The notes under the pieces were generated by a model that saw only the letters and a program-made list of their open reading frames with translations, was not told where the DNA came from and made no database searches. Shown one piece after another: positions 1 through 5,919 of a stretch of 8,970 bases of DNA. The position numbers and the translations under genes are program-made. Origin of the DNA: URNF01 sp045594105 (lineage in GTDB: Bacteria > Bacillota > Clostridia > Oscillospirales > Acutalibacteraceae); assembly GCA_045594105.1 (NCBI GenBank), contig JAZNXY010000132.1, positions 1 to 8,970 on the forward strand. Reading direction: 5' to 3'. Every line of letters begins with the position of its first letter. Position 1 is the first letter of the stretch.

Positions 1-63
1 GAAGTATATGTTAAGGATTCAAGTGGAAATGAAGCAACTGCAACCAAAACCGTAAAATATTAG
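1..63 (+). CDS. C-terminal fragment, probable Ig-like-domain surface protein (5' truncated by window)
   Basis: Frame 1 is open from the first base and ends with TAG at 61-63, giving 20 residues: EVYVKDSSGNEATATKTVKY. The pattern V-x-D-S-S-G-N-x-A-x-x-x-x-x-V is the last strand pair of bacterial Ig-like (Big/DUF5011/HYR-type) domains, which are common as tandem repeats in secreted or cell-wall proteins of Bacillota. There is no sortase motif or membrane anchor after it, so the protein would end with this domain. Only the tail is visible. The family call is inferred from a short motif, and a chance open frame of 20 codons cannot be fully excluded. Confidence 0.5.
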   Translation, partial: EVYVKDSSGNEATATKTVKY

Positions 64-175
64 TACTATTCAGAAGCAGCCACAAACGACTATTGTGGCG
101 GGTTCAATATTATTGTAGCAATTTTTGATACAGAAAAGAAGTTCTTTTTGCAATTCATGACATGTTATGTTTTCG

Positions 176-246
176 GTGTTCGTTGACGGTAAAAGTGTTC
201 GTTGACGATAGAAGTGTTCGTTGACGGGAGCGAATATTCATTGCCG
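176..246 (+). repeat. tandem 19-bp-period direct repeats (iteron-like)
   Basis: GTGTTCGTTGACG occurs three times without error, at 176-188, 195-207 and 214-226, exactly 19 bp apart. A fourth degenerate copy (ATATTCATTGCCG, 234-246) follows at a 20-bp step. The linkers differ (GTAAAA, ATAGAA, GGAGCGA), so the 13-bp core is what is conserved. A 19-bp period is not a multiple of three and the region is non-coding, which points to protein-binding sites. The pattern resembles the multiple terminal repeats of IS21-family elements, or iterons. No transposase or replication gene is present in the window. Confidence 0.8.
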
Positions 247-254
247 GGGATAGG

Positions 255-309
255 GCGGAAATATAGAATTTTAGTATTTTTCGGTAATACGGTAACCTTA
301 TATTTCCGC
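255..309. repeat. 11-bp inverted repeat with 33-bp spacer
   Basis: GCGGAAATATA at 255-265 is the exact reverse complement of 299-309. The spacer includes GGTAATAC followed by GGTAACC. The sequence AATTTTAGTA occurs once inside the left half (267-276) and again just outside the right arm (313-322). The role is unknown; it directly follows the 19-bp repeat array. Confidence 0.65.
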
Positions 310-383
310 TATAATTTTAGTACAAAGCCCCGTTATTACAGCGCCTTATACAAATAAAAGCGCCTATAACAGGCGAATAAGCA

Positions 384-423
384 CAAAAAAATTAAGGTTG
401 ATTCGTTTTGAATCAACCTTAAT
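384..423 (-). terminator. Rho-independent terminator of tRNA-Pro
   Basis: A perfect 14-bp stem, 391-404 paired with 410-423, closes a 5-nt loop (GTTTT on the plus strand). Read on the minus strand it is followed by a run of T (the A-run 385-391 on plus). It lies 6 nt beyond the 3' end of the tRNA and serves that transcript. Confidence 0.9.
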
Positions 424-429
424 GAGTAT

Positions 430-506
430 TGGTCCGAGTGACAGGAGTCGAACCTGCGGCCTCTTGAACCCCATTCAAGCGCGCTACCAATCTGCGCTAC
501 ACCCGG
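430..506 (-). tRNA. trnP: tRNA-Pro (anticodon GGG), CCA encoded
   Basis: On the minus strand the 77-nt gene folds as a full cloverleaf. The acceptor is CCGGGTG paired with CACTCGG (one G-U pair), with discriminator A and an encoded CCA. The D-arm contains GGTAGCGC, and the T-arm is GCAGG-TTCGACT-CCTGT. The anticodon stem is CTTGA/TCAAG around the loop ATGGGGT, giving anticodon GGG with G at position 37. The C1-G72 pair and discriminator A fit bacterial proline tRNAs. It reads CCC/CCU codons. It has its own promoter (525-553) and terminator (384-423), so it is a monocistronic unit. Confidence 0.97.
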
Positions 507-524
507 ATATATTGTCCGCGAATA

Positions 525-553
525 ACTATATCACATCTCTTTTATAAAATCAA
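525..553 (-). promoter_or_regulatory. sigma70-type promoter of tRNA-Pro
   Basis: On the minus strand TTGATT (548-553) and TATAGT (525-530) are separated by exactly 17 bp. Transcription would start near 518, about 12 nt before the mature tRNA 5' end. Confidence 0.75.
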
Positions 554-600
554 GTAAAACTTTTATAAAAGTCAAAAATATTTTCTGCGGTCAACGAAGA

Positions 601-631
601 AACAGCGAGTGGCTCTTTACCACTCGCTGTT
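601..631 (-). terminator. terminator hairpin after the AraC-family gene (possibly bidirectional)
   Basis: A perfect 12-bp stem pairs AACAGCGAGTGG (601-612) with 620-631 around a 7-nt loop, just 2 nt past the stop codon of the regulator gene. On the minus strand it is followed by a broken T-rich tail (TCTTCGTT). On the plus strand a better T-run (TTATTTTTTAT) lies at 634-644, so it may also stop transcripts coming from the left. Confidence 0.8.
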
Positions 632-633
632 CC

Positions 634-2133
634 TTATTTTTTATACCGTTGTCCGTACTGTTTTGGGGTCTCTCCCATCACACGGCGAAATGCCGTCGTA
701 AAATACTTCGCATCAGCAAAGCCGCACCGCACGGCAACCTCACATACCTTATACTTTCCTTCTTGCAACAGCTTACAGGCATATTCTATACGCCGCCTGA
801 CAATATATTCCTTCGGGGAAGGATGTCCTGCCTCGCGAAACAACTGGAAAAGATACGATTCGCTCACGTCTGTCGCCTGTGCAACCGCTTTTACCGACAG
901 CTTCGGCAAGGTAAAATACGCATCAATATACTGCGTTGCCGTGCGTATCGCCAGCGATGCATTATCCGAAAATGCTGTTCTTTCTCGCTCAAGCTCCGCC
1001 AAAATCTGATAAAACAATGACAAAGAACGGTAATCCCTGTCCGCCCCTGCCCGCCGCCACACATCTTGTAATTCTTTGCATAAGCGACGTATCTTCTCTC
1101 CGTTTTTCGGTTGTATCAACAGCGGGCGGAACGGCAAATCCTCCAGACACTCAAATTCTACACGGAACACAGCATCCTTGTCATCGCCCTCTAACCTACA
1201 CCACAGGTTTGGTGGCATATACACCACCGCATTGTCCGCCGTCTGCAAAATGCCGTCCTCCAACACGTATCGCATATTTGTATGATAATGAAAGGTCAAG
1301 GTATGCATACGCAATGAGCGTTGTTCTTCTCCACAGAAGGTGGACATCACATCCTCGTAGCTGCAACCGATGATCCGGTCACCGTGACGGCGCATCCGTA
1401 CCGTTTCCGCCAACCTTTCATCGTATCTGAGATCGCCAATCAAATTGCGGGTGCCACGGGCTCCCGCAAATGCAAAGCTGCCGCGAAATGCCACAATTTT
1501 TCCCGTGTGCGGCGCCGCACCGTATGCAAAAGTGCCTTTTTCACAGCCAAACAACAGGCCGTACCGTTTCCAGCATTGCTCAAACTCCAGCTCCGCAACA
1601 AAATCAGTCACAGGCGGCAGCCGTAAGGTCAGCAAACACATCGCACCGTAATCGTTGGTAGGAATACGACCGGGATTGACACGCTTACAACGCAAATGGC
1701 CCCTTTCGTTAAACTCCCAAAAACGGGAAATCGGCACCTCCATGCCCTTTTGTCCCCACTCCAAGCTGGGAAAATAATACCCCTCAAAATACGTTTCCAA
1801 TTCCCGTATTTCTTTGATAGCGGTAAAATCTATATCCACCAGTGTTTCACCGTTCACCGACACACGCAAACGTCGGAACGCACCGTGATCATCCACCGAT
1901 GCATTGGAAACCAGCGACAGAAATCCATTTGCCGGAATATTGAGGGAAAACGCAGCAGTCTGTGCCGTCTGCTCATCCAGCACCATTTCGCACGCCTGTC
2001 CGCTGACCGAAAGCCGCATCGTATGTAAAATGCCGTTCAGCACCTGTGCATTTACTGCGTGTTCCACAACACTACGGGATGTATGGTACACTTCACGAAG
2101 CCGTACAGGCACCGTATGTCCGTCAAAAAACAT
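634..2133 (-). CDS. AraC-family transcriptional regulator with large N-terminal sensory region (499 aa)
   Basis: The C-terminal ~100 residues (about 394-497) are a typical AraC/XylS double helix-turn-helix. It includes LSVKAVAQATDVSESYLFQLFR (412-433) and the second-HTH signature VAVRCGFADAKYFTTAFRR (466-484), followed by GETPKQY. Residues about 276-330 (HTLTFHYHTNMRYVLEDG..MPPNLW) look like the short cupin arm used by AraC proteins to bind sugars or other effectors. Residues 1-270 are unusual for the family. The part around 160-265 is beta-rich with W-x-x-YG-x-x-FG and R-x-R-R-x-GD, reminiscent of ConA-like glycan-binding folds, but this is inference. At 499 aa it is much longer than the usual ~290. 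The ATG at 2133 is chosen because AGGCGGGGG lies 6 nt upstream; the longer TTG start at 2193 is inside the -35 box. No target gene is evident, and the neighbouring transporter at 2232 is a candidate. Confidence 0.9.
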   Translation of the reverse strand: MFFDGHTVPVRLREVYHTSRSVVEHAVNAQVLNGILHTMRLSVSGQACEMVLDEQTAQTAAFSLNIPANGFLSLVSNASVDDHGAFRRLRVSVNGETLVDIDFTAIKEIRELETYFEGYYFPSLEWGQKGMEVPISRFWEFNERGHLRCKRVNPGRIPTNDYGAMCLLTLRLPPVTDFVAELEFEQCWKRYGLLFGCEKGTFAYGAAPHTGKIVAFRGSFAFAGARGTRNLIGDLRYDERLAETVRMRRHGDRIIGCSYEDVMSTFCGEEQRSLRMHTLTFHYHTNMRYVLEDGILQTADNAVVYMPPNLWCRLEGDDKDAVFRVEFECLEDLPFRPLLIQPKNGEKIRRLCKELQDVWRRAGADRDYRSLSLFYQILAELERERTAFSDNASLAIRTATQYIDAYFTLPKLSVKAVAQATDVSESYLFQLFREAGHPSPKEYIVRRRIEYACKLLQEGKYKVCEVAVRCGFADAKYFTTAFRRVMGETPKQYGQRYKK

Positions 2134-2164
2134 ATTTCCCCCGCCTTTACACACTATTTTCTTT

Positions 2165-2193
2165 ATAATAGCACAAATAATATAGGAAATCAA
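2165..2193 (-). promoter_or_regulatory. promoter of the AraC-family regulator gene
   Basis: On the minus strand TTGATT (2188-2193) and TATTAT (2165-2170) are 17 bp apart, with TGC directly before the -10 box (extended -10). The predicted start near 2158 leaves a leader of about 25 nt with the ribosome binding site. It lies right after the terminator of the upstream transporter gene. Confidence 0.75.
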
Positions 2194-2210
2194 ACCTTTT
2201 GTGCCGCCTC

Positions 2211-2243
2211 AAAAAAATAAAAAGGCGTGTGTTACGCCTTTTT
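2211..2243 (-). terminator. Rho-independent terminator overlapping the end of the DMT transporter gene
   Basis: CGCCTTTTT (2235-2243) pairs with AAAAAGGCG (2219-2227) around a 7-nt loop that contains the stop codon (2232-2234). On the minus strand this is followed by ATTTTTTT (2211-2218). The upstream arm encodes the last residues of the protein (KKA), so the gene's final codons double as the terminator stem. Confidence 0.88.
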
Positions 2244-3101
2244 ACTGTCCTGCAATTGAATAAAAATACCCAGAATAATCACGACAAGACCCGCTACCGC
2301 GTACACGGTAATCGGCTCTTTTAACAGCAGCGAAGTCCACACAAGCGATAAAAACGGGGTGATATACGCCAAATTGGAAATTTTTGCGGTGTTGCCGTCG
2401 GACAGTGCCAGAATCCAGCACATAGTGGGTATCGCAAATGACAGCACGCCGTTAAACAGCAACCCCGGCAGTTGCGACATAGTCGGTATTGACATCTCTC
2501 CGCTTACCACGTTGATCATCAACGTTATCACAAAGGTTGTACCGAATGCCACCATAGTTGCGGTCTGTGTGTCATACCGCCATTTTTGATTCAGCGCCGT
2601 AAATACACCGTACGATACCGCACCGAGCACGCAGCCACCGATGCCCACGCCCGTTTGGACCGTCAGATGCAAAAGGTCACCGCCTGTCACAATTACCACA
2701 CCTAAAAAGGACATACCAATGGCAACCGCTTTACGCACCGTCATTTTTTCTTTCAGCAAAATACAGGCAAACACCACGCTCATAATCGGCCACAGGTAGT
2801 TAATGATAAACGCCTGTGAAGCAGGCAGACGTGCAGCGCCTATATAGTAAAACATATAATATAAAAACGTGCCCGGCAACCCTGCCACCGTCATCTTGAT
2901 ATAATCGGCAGCAGAATACTGCCGCATTTTGCGTACCTTACCGTTGCCAAGACCTAAAAGCAACAAAAACACCGCTGCAAACAACGAACTGATACACAGC
3001 ACCTGCATTCCCGTCATACTGCCGAGCAGTAGTTTGGAAACTGTGGCCATGGTAGACCACAGAAAAATAGCAATGCCTGCAAAAGCATAAGATTTTTTCA
3101 T
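2232..3101 (-). CDS. DMT superfamily (EamA) membrane transporter, 289 aa
   Basis: An integral membrane protein with about ten hydrophobic segments arranged as two EamA repeats (about 1-139 and 152-285), the normal size for the drug/metabolite transporter family. The second repeat carries NTAKISNLAYITPFLSLVW (237-255), and the first has the equivalent ASQAFIINYLWPIMSVVFA (94-112). Both are typical of the helix entering the conserved E-containing turn (LLKEK 115-119, LLKEP 259-263). Members export amino acids, purines or other small metabolites; the substrate here is not determinable. The ATG at 3101 is supported by AAAGGATG upstream; an in-frame ATG at 3149 lies inside a terminator hairpin and is rejected. 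The gene lies just after the amino-acid uptake operon and has no clear promoter of its own, so it may depend on read-through. An amino-acid efflux role would fit but is inference. Confidence 0.92.
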   Translation of the reverse strand: MKKSYAFAGIAIFLWSTMATVSKLLLGSMTGMQVLCISSLFAAVFLLLLGLGNGKVRKMRQYSAADYIKMTVAGLPGTFLYYMFYYIGAARLPASQAFIINYLWPIMSVVFACILLKEKMTVRKAVAIGMSFLGVVIVTGGDLLHLTVQTGVGIGGCVLGAVSYGVFTALNQKWRYDTQTATMVAFGTTFVITLMINVVSGEMSIPTMSQLPGLLFNGVLSFAIPTMCWILALSDGNTAKISNLAYITPFLSLVWTSLLLKEPITVYAVAGLVVIILGIFIQLQDSKKA

Positions 3102-3125
3102 CGTTTCATCCTTTTGTGCCGATAT

Positions 3126-3160
3126 AGAATAAAATCCCCCACGGTGCATACCGCAGGGGA
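3126..3160 (-). terminator. terminator or attenuator between yerC-like gene and DMT transporter
   Basis: TCCCC (3135-3139) pairs with GGGGA (3156-3160) and CGGT (3142-3145) with ACCG (3150-3153), with a CA/CA internal loop and a GCAT tetraloop. On the minus strand it is followed by TTTTATTC. The internal loop weakens it and the next gene begins only 34 nt beyond the hairpin, so partial read-through is plausible. Confidence 0.72.
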
Positions 3161-3170
3161 AACTATTATT

Positions 3171-3443
3171 TTATAAAAATCGGCTATACCCTTCCCCATA
3201 TTGAACACAGCGGGAAACACGGCTCAGCGTCGCAGAGGAAATATCGGTTTCTTCTATCACCTGAGCATAGGTTTTCCCCTCTTTCAGCAATTTTGCCGCA
3301 CGCAGGCGCTGCGCCATCTGTTCTATCTCCTTGTCGGTGCAAAGATCGGCAAACAGTGCCTTCACCTTTTCCACATCATTCAAAGAGACTAACAAATCGT
3401 ATAGCTCGGCGGTCATTTCGGCGGTGCGTTTTTTGTCCTTCAT
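3171..3443 (-). CDS. yerC: YerC/YecD family TrpR-related protein, 90 aa
   Basis: A small all-helical protein of the TrpR/YerC-YecD family. It shows the family layout LYDLLVSLNDVEKVKALFADLCTDKEIEQMAQRL (14-47), then LLKEGKTYAQVIEETDISSATLSRVSRCVQYGEGY (52-86), where residues about 57-81 form the helix-turn-helix. In Proteobacteria TrpR represses trp genes with tryptophan; Bacillota YerC proteins share the fold but their ligand is not established. The gene starts 3 nt after the ATPase stop, and its GGAGGGG ribosome site overlaps that stop codon, indicating translational coupling in the amino-acid uptake operon. It is therefore likely a feedback regulator of this importer, which is inference. 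Length is slightly short compared with typical ~100-aa members. Confidence 0.92.
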   Translation of the reverse strand: MKDKKRTAEMTAELYDLLVSLNDVEKVKALFADLCTDKEIEQMAQRLRAAKLLKEGKTYAQVIEETDISSATLSRVSRCVQYGEGYSRFL

Positions 3444-3446
3444 CGC

Positions 3447-4202
3447 TTACCCCTCCAAAGATTTGCTAAGGAAAGCGCGGGTTTTTTCCGATTGCGGATG
3501 GTCAAACACCTGCTCGGGTGTTCCCATTTCCTCAATCACACCGTCCGCCATAAAAATCACCTTATCCGACACGCCACGGGCAAACTCCATTTCGTGCGTA
3601 ACCACAATCATGGTGCTGTCCTTGTCTTTTAAGCCACGGATAACCTTCAGCACCTCGCCCGTCAGTTCGGGGTCAAGTGCCGAAGTCGGCTCGTCAAAGC
3701 AAAGGATATCGGGGTTGAGTGCTAATGCACGGGCAATCGCCACACGCTGCTGCTGACCACCCGACAACTGACACGGGTATTTGTCGGCATGTGCCGTCAA
3801 ATCCACCCGTGCAATCAGGTCATCTGCCAATCGGGAAATCTCATCAGCGGTGCCTCGTTTTAACAAGGTGGGGGCTAATGTAATGTTTTCCTTTATTGTG
3901 TACTGCGGGAACAAATTAAAGTTCTGAAACACAAGACCGAAATGCAGGCGGTTCGCCCGTATTTCTTCATCACTTAAGGTGTGCTGTCCTTCACCATCAA
4001 ACAACAGCTTGCCATCAACACTGATCGTACCGACATCCGGTGTTTCCAGGAAGTTCAAGCACCGCAGAAGGGTGGTTTTACCCGAGCCGGAAGAGCCGAT
4101 AATAGACAGCACCTCACCTTTTTCGAGCGAAAAGCCAATCCCTTTGAGCACTTCGGTTTTCCCGAAGCTCTTTATTATGTTTTTGACCTCTAATAATGCC
4201 AT
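3447..4202 (-). CDS. polar amino-acid ABC transporter ATP-binding protein (GlnQ/HisP type), 251 aa
   Basis: A complete ABC ATPase of the amino-acid uptake (PAAT) class. Walker A is GSSGSGKTT (36-44), Q-loop Gln93 in VFQNFNLFP, signature LSGGQ (146-150), Walker B ILCFDEP (166-172), D-loop SALD (174-177), and H-loop His203 in VTHEMEFA. The sequence MALLEVKNIIKSFGK plus the ~250-aa length and the VFQNFNLFPQYT motif are typical of GlnQ/HisP/ArtP. It powers the permease encoded directly upstream. The genes are separated by 3 nt, and the AGGAG ribosome site overlaps the permease stop, so the two are translationally coupled. No missing catalytic residues are seen. Confidence 0.96.
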   Translation of the reverse strand: MALLEVKNIIKSFGKTEVLKGIGFSLEKGEVLSIIGSSGSGKTTLLRCLNFLETPDVGTISVDGKLLFDGEGQHTLSDEEIRANRLHFGLVFQNFNLFPQYTIKENITLAPTLLKRGTADEISRLADDLIARVDLTAHADKYPCQLSGGQQQRVAIARALALNPDILCFDEPTSALDPELTGEVLKVIRGLKDKDSTMIVVTHEMEFARGVSDKVIFMADGVIEEMGTPEQVFDHPQSEKTRAFLSKSLEG

Positions 4203-4205
4203 ATC

Positions 4206-4901
4206 TTAACTCCTGAAATAACTCAGTTTCTTCTCGACCTTGCCGAGTAAAATGGTCAGAATACCGACAAAGATCAGATAGAATGCGCCGGTATAGAATA
4301 ACGGCCACACCATTGCTTTTGTCGCCGCCAAATCCTTCGCCTGCTTAATGATTTCGCATACCACAATACAGTTGGCAAGTGCGGTATCCTTAATCAAGGT
4401 GATAATTTCGTTGGACATGGGCGGTACAATACGTTTGACAACCTGCTTAAATACGATTTTACGGAATACCTGCGATTTGGTCAGACCAAGCACATAGCCC
4501 GCTTCGTACTGTCCCTGTGAAATGCTCTCGATACCGCCCCGGTAAATCTCCGAGAAATAGCATGCGTAGTTAATCGTAAACGCAATAAGCACCGCAACAA
4601 TTCTGCCTGCATCCTGAACACCGTAATTGATAAGCATAAACTTATCAATCTCACCAAACAATTGGAAATTGAACAGCAGACCGGGCACGTAGTAGATAAT
4701 AAATATCTGGAGCATCAGCGGAACGCCCCTGATGATCCAGACAAAAACCTTAGATACTGCTTGTATCGGTTTGAAACGGCTCATGGAACAAAACGCTATA
4801 GGCAAACCAAGCGGTGCGCCGCAAAGCAGCGTCACCGCAAAGATTAGCAAAGATATTTTGAAGCCGTCAAACAGAAATGAAGTAACTTCTAAAAAAGACA
4901 T
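4206..4901 (-). CDS. polar amino-acid ABC transporter permease (HisM/GlnP type), 231 aa
   Basis: A membrane permease of the His/Glu/Gln/Arg (HEQRO) family. It has about five hydrophobic segments, starting near residues 14-38 and ending at 203-221. The N-terminal family motif RGVPLMLQIF lies at 58-67, and the cytoplasmic EAA loop (EAGYVLGLTKSQVFRKIVFKQ, 133-153), which docks with the ATPase, is followed by the conserved PP (160-161) and KDTALA (171-176). The length is standard. A single permease gene implies a homodimer. The start ATG at 4901 is preceded by AGGTGAAGG. It lies 23 nt downstream of the receptor gene in the same operon. Substrate is not predictable from the permease alone. Confidence 0.95.
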   Translation of the reverse strand: MSFLEVTSFLFDGFKISLLIFAVTLLCGAPLGLPIAFCSMSRFKPIQAVSKVFVWIIRGVPLMLQIFIIYYVPGLLFNFQLFGEIDKFMLINYGVQDAGRIVAVLIAFTINYACYFSEIYRGGIESISQGQYEAGYVLGLTKSQVFRKIVFKQVVKRIVPPMSNEIITLIKDTALANCIVVCEIIKQAKDLAATKAMVWPLFYTGAFYLIFVGILTILLGKVEKKLSYFRS

Positions 4902-4924
4902 ACCTTCACCTATTAAACGTTTTC

Positions 4925-5713
4925 TTATTTTTTCTGGTCTGCAAAATCAACGATAGCGGTATTTTCCACACCGTATTTCTGTGCAATCTCGGTAATAAAA
5001 CCGGAAAGGCCGAGTTTTTCGAGCTGTTCGTTAACCTTGGCGGTCAGGTCGCTGCCCTTTTTAAAGCCGATAGCATAGTATTCCACTTCACTGGACAAGC
5101 CATCAACAACCATAAGGTCTGCGTAATCGCCTTTGCCGCAGTAGCTCTTAGCAAGCTGTGCGTCGAGAACAGCGAAATCAGCGGTTTTGGATTTTACTTC
5201 CATCAGACAGTCGGTCTGTTTCGGGAAGCCCTTGAAGGTAGCACCTTCAAAACCTTTGGCGTAGGTTTCACCTGCAGAGCCGCTTTCCGCAACACCCAAT
5301 TTACCGTTAAGGTCAGCCGCCGCTTTCACGTTGGCGTCCTTTCTCACAACAACAACCTGCTGATTTTCCATGTAGTTGTAGGAGAAGTCTACCTTATCCG
5401 CACGCTGTACGCCGTCGTCGTCAGCGGTGTTGCAGGTAAAGCCGTTCCACACACAATCAATGGTGTTGGAGTTCAGATCGGTGTATTTGCTGGTCCATTC
5501 GATTTCTTTGAAGATAACCTCATAACCGAGTTCCGCAAACACTTTTTCAGCAAGTTCGGTATCAAAACCAACCAACTTGCCGTCGGCGTCTTTGTAGTTC
5601 ATCGGTTCGTAAATGGTGTAACCAACGGTTACGGTTTTCTGGGTGCTGTTGCAGCCGGCAAAGCAGCAAACCAACATCAGTGTCGCAAGAGCGAGGGCTA
5701 ATACTTTTTTCAT
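4925..5713 (-). CDS. polar amino-acid ABC transporter substrate-binding lipoprotein, 262 aa
   Basis: A family 3 periplasmic-binding-protein-type receptor, here a lipoprotein. The signal peptide MKKVLALALATLMLVCCFAG ends in FAG-C, so Cys21 would be lipidated and the mature protein anchored outside the membrane. The two-lobe fold shows GYTIYEPMNYKDADGKLVGFDTELAE (31-56), WNGFTCN (89-95), Arg104 in the position that usually holds the ligand carboxylate, VDFSYNYM (108-115), the ESGSAGE loop (143-149) and the hinge region around DFAVLDA (179-185). These indicate an amino-acid ligand; the exact one is unknown. The ATG at 5713 is chosen because AAGGAGATATGTTAAG precedes it and the signal peptide starts there. 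A 37-residue longer frame would begin upstream of the promoter. It is the first gene of the operon. Confidence 0.95.
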   Translation of the reverse strand: MKKVLALALATLMLVCCFAGCNSTQKTVTVGYTIYEPMNYKDADGKLVGFDTELAEKVFAELGYEVIFKEIEWTSKYTDLNSNTIDCVWNGFTCNTADDDGVQRADKVDFSYNYMENQQVVVVRKDANVKAAADLNGKLGVAESGSAGETYAKGFEGATFKGFPKQTDCLMEVKSKTADFAVLDAQLAKSYCGKGDYADLMVVDGLSSEVEYYAIGFKKGSDLTAKVNEQLEKLGLSGFITEIAQKYGVENTAIVDFADQKK

Positions 5714-5761
5714 CTTAACATATCTCCTTTTTGCTTGGGTTACAAGCGATGTGATGCGGTT

Positions 5762-5790
5762 ATTATACTTTAGTTCGCTGAAGTTGTAAA
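5762..5790 (-). promoter_or_regulatory. promoter of the amino-acid uptake operon
   Basis: On the minus strand TTTACA (5785-5790) and a consensus TATAAT (5762-5767) are separated by 17 bp. Directly upstream of the -35 is an A-rich tract (AAATCACAAAAAAACAC) that could act as an UP element. The leader to the ATG is about 42 nt, too short for a riboswitch. Confidence 0.85.
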
Positions 5791-5816
5791 GTGTTTTTTT
5801 GTGATTTTCCTTATTT

Positions 5817-5867
5817 TTGTGCACTTTAACAAACTAAAGAGGCAAAGCTTGTGCATAATGTACACAA
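5817..5867. promoter_or_regulatory. operator-like dyad and half-site upstream of the uptake operon
   Basis: TTGTG (5849-5853) and CACAA (5863-5867) form a dyad with 9 bp between them, and the same TTGTGCA word recurs at 5817-5823. Both lie just upstream of the operon's promoter, between it and the DegV terminator. A regulator-binding role is inferred from position and symmetry only. Confidence 0.35.
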
Positions 5868-5870
5868 ACG

Positions 5871-5901
5871 AAAAAGAACGGTGTTGTACACCGCTCTTTT
5901 T
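5871..5901 (-). terminator. terminator of the DegV-family gene (bidirectional shape)
   Basis: AAAAAGA (5871-5877) pairs with TCTTTTT (5895-5901) and CGGTG (5879-5883) with CACCG (5889-5893), with one A/C mismatch and a 5-nt loop. The A/T arms supply a U-tract in either direction. It sits 19 nt after the DegV stop codon. Confidence 0.85.
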
Positions 5902-5919
5902 AATATATGCCATATAGTA

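Larger units (their letters stand above)
64..429. other. gene-free stretch beside tRNA-Pro with repeats and a terminator
   Basis: I see no credible gene here. In order it contains a weak 7-bp hairpin (79-85 with 93-99, no T-run), a 19-bp-period direct repeat array (176-246), an 11-bp inverted repeat (255-265 with 299-309), two copies of AATTTTAGTA (267-276, 313-322), a small CGCCT/AGGCG hairpin (361-375), and the strong tRNA terminator hairpin (391-423). The density of ordered repeats suggests a binding-site region or a mobile-element remnant rather than a decayed gene. Confidence 0.6.

Noticed and set aside
79..99. 7-bp hairpin GCCACAA/TTGTGGC as terminator of the gene ending at 63
   Set aside because: There is no T-run after the stem and the stem is short, so it is only noted within the gene-free stretch.
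176..246. CRISPR array
   Set aside because: The repeat is 13 bp with 6-bp linkers and only three or four copies; CRISPR repeats and spacers are each far longer, and no cas genes are present.
649..2185. Plus-strand open frames opposite the AraC gene
   Set aside because: They are overlapping shadow frames with no ribosome sites, no recognisable domains and biased composition.
2134..2193. N-terminal extension of the AraC-family protein from a TTG codon
   Set aside because: The TTG is part of the -35 box and lies upstream of the predicted transcription start; a strong ribosome site precedes the ATG at 2133.
3102..3149. Longer start for the DMT transporter at ATG 3149
   Set aside because: This ATG sits in the loop of a terminator hairpin without a ribosome site; the ATG at 3101 has AAAGGATG and starts the first membrane helix.
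5714..5824. 37-residue extension of the receptor lipoprotein
   Set aside because: It would begin upstream of the consensus promoter and would bury the signal peptide inside the protein.
5714..5919. Riboswitch or T-box leader for the amino-acid operon
   Set aside because: The leader from the predicted start is only about 42 nt and shows no T-box or aptamer features.
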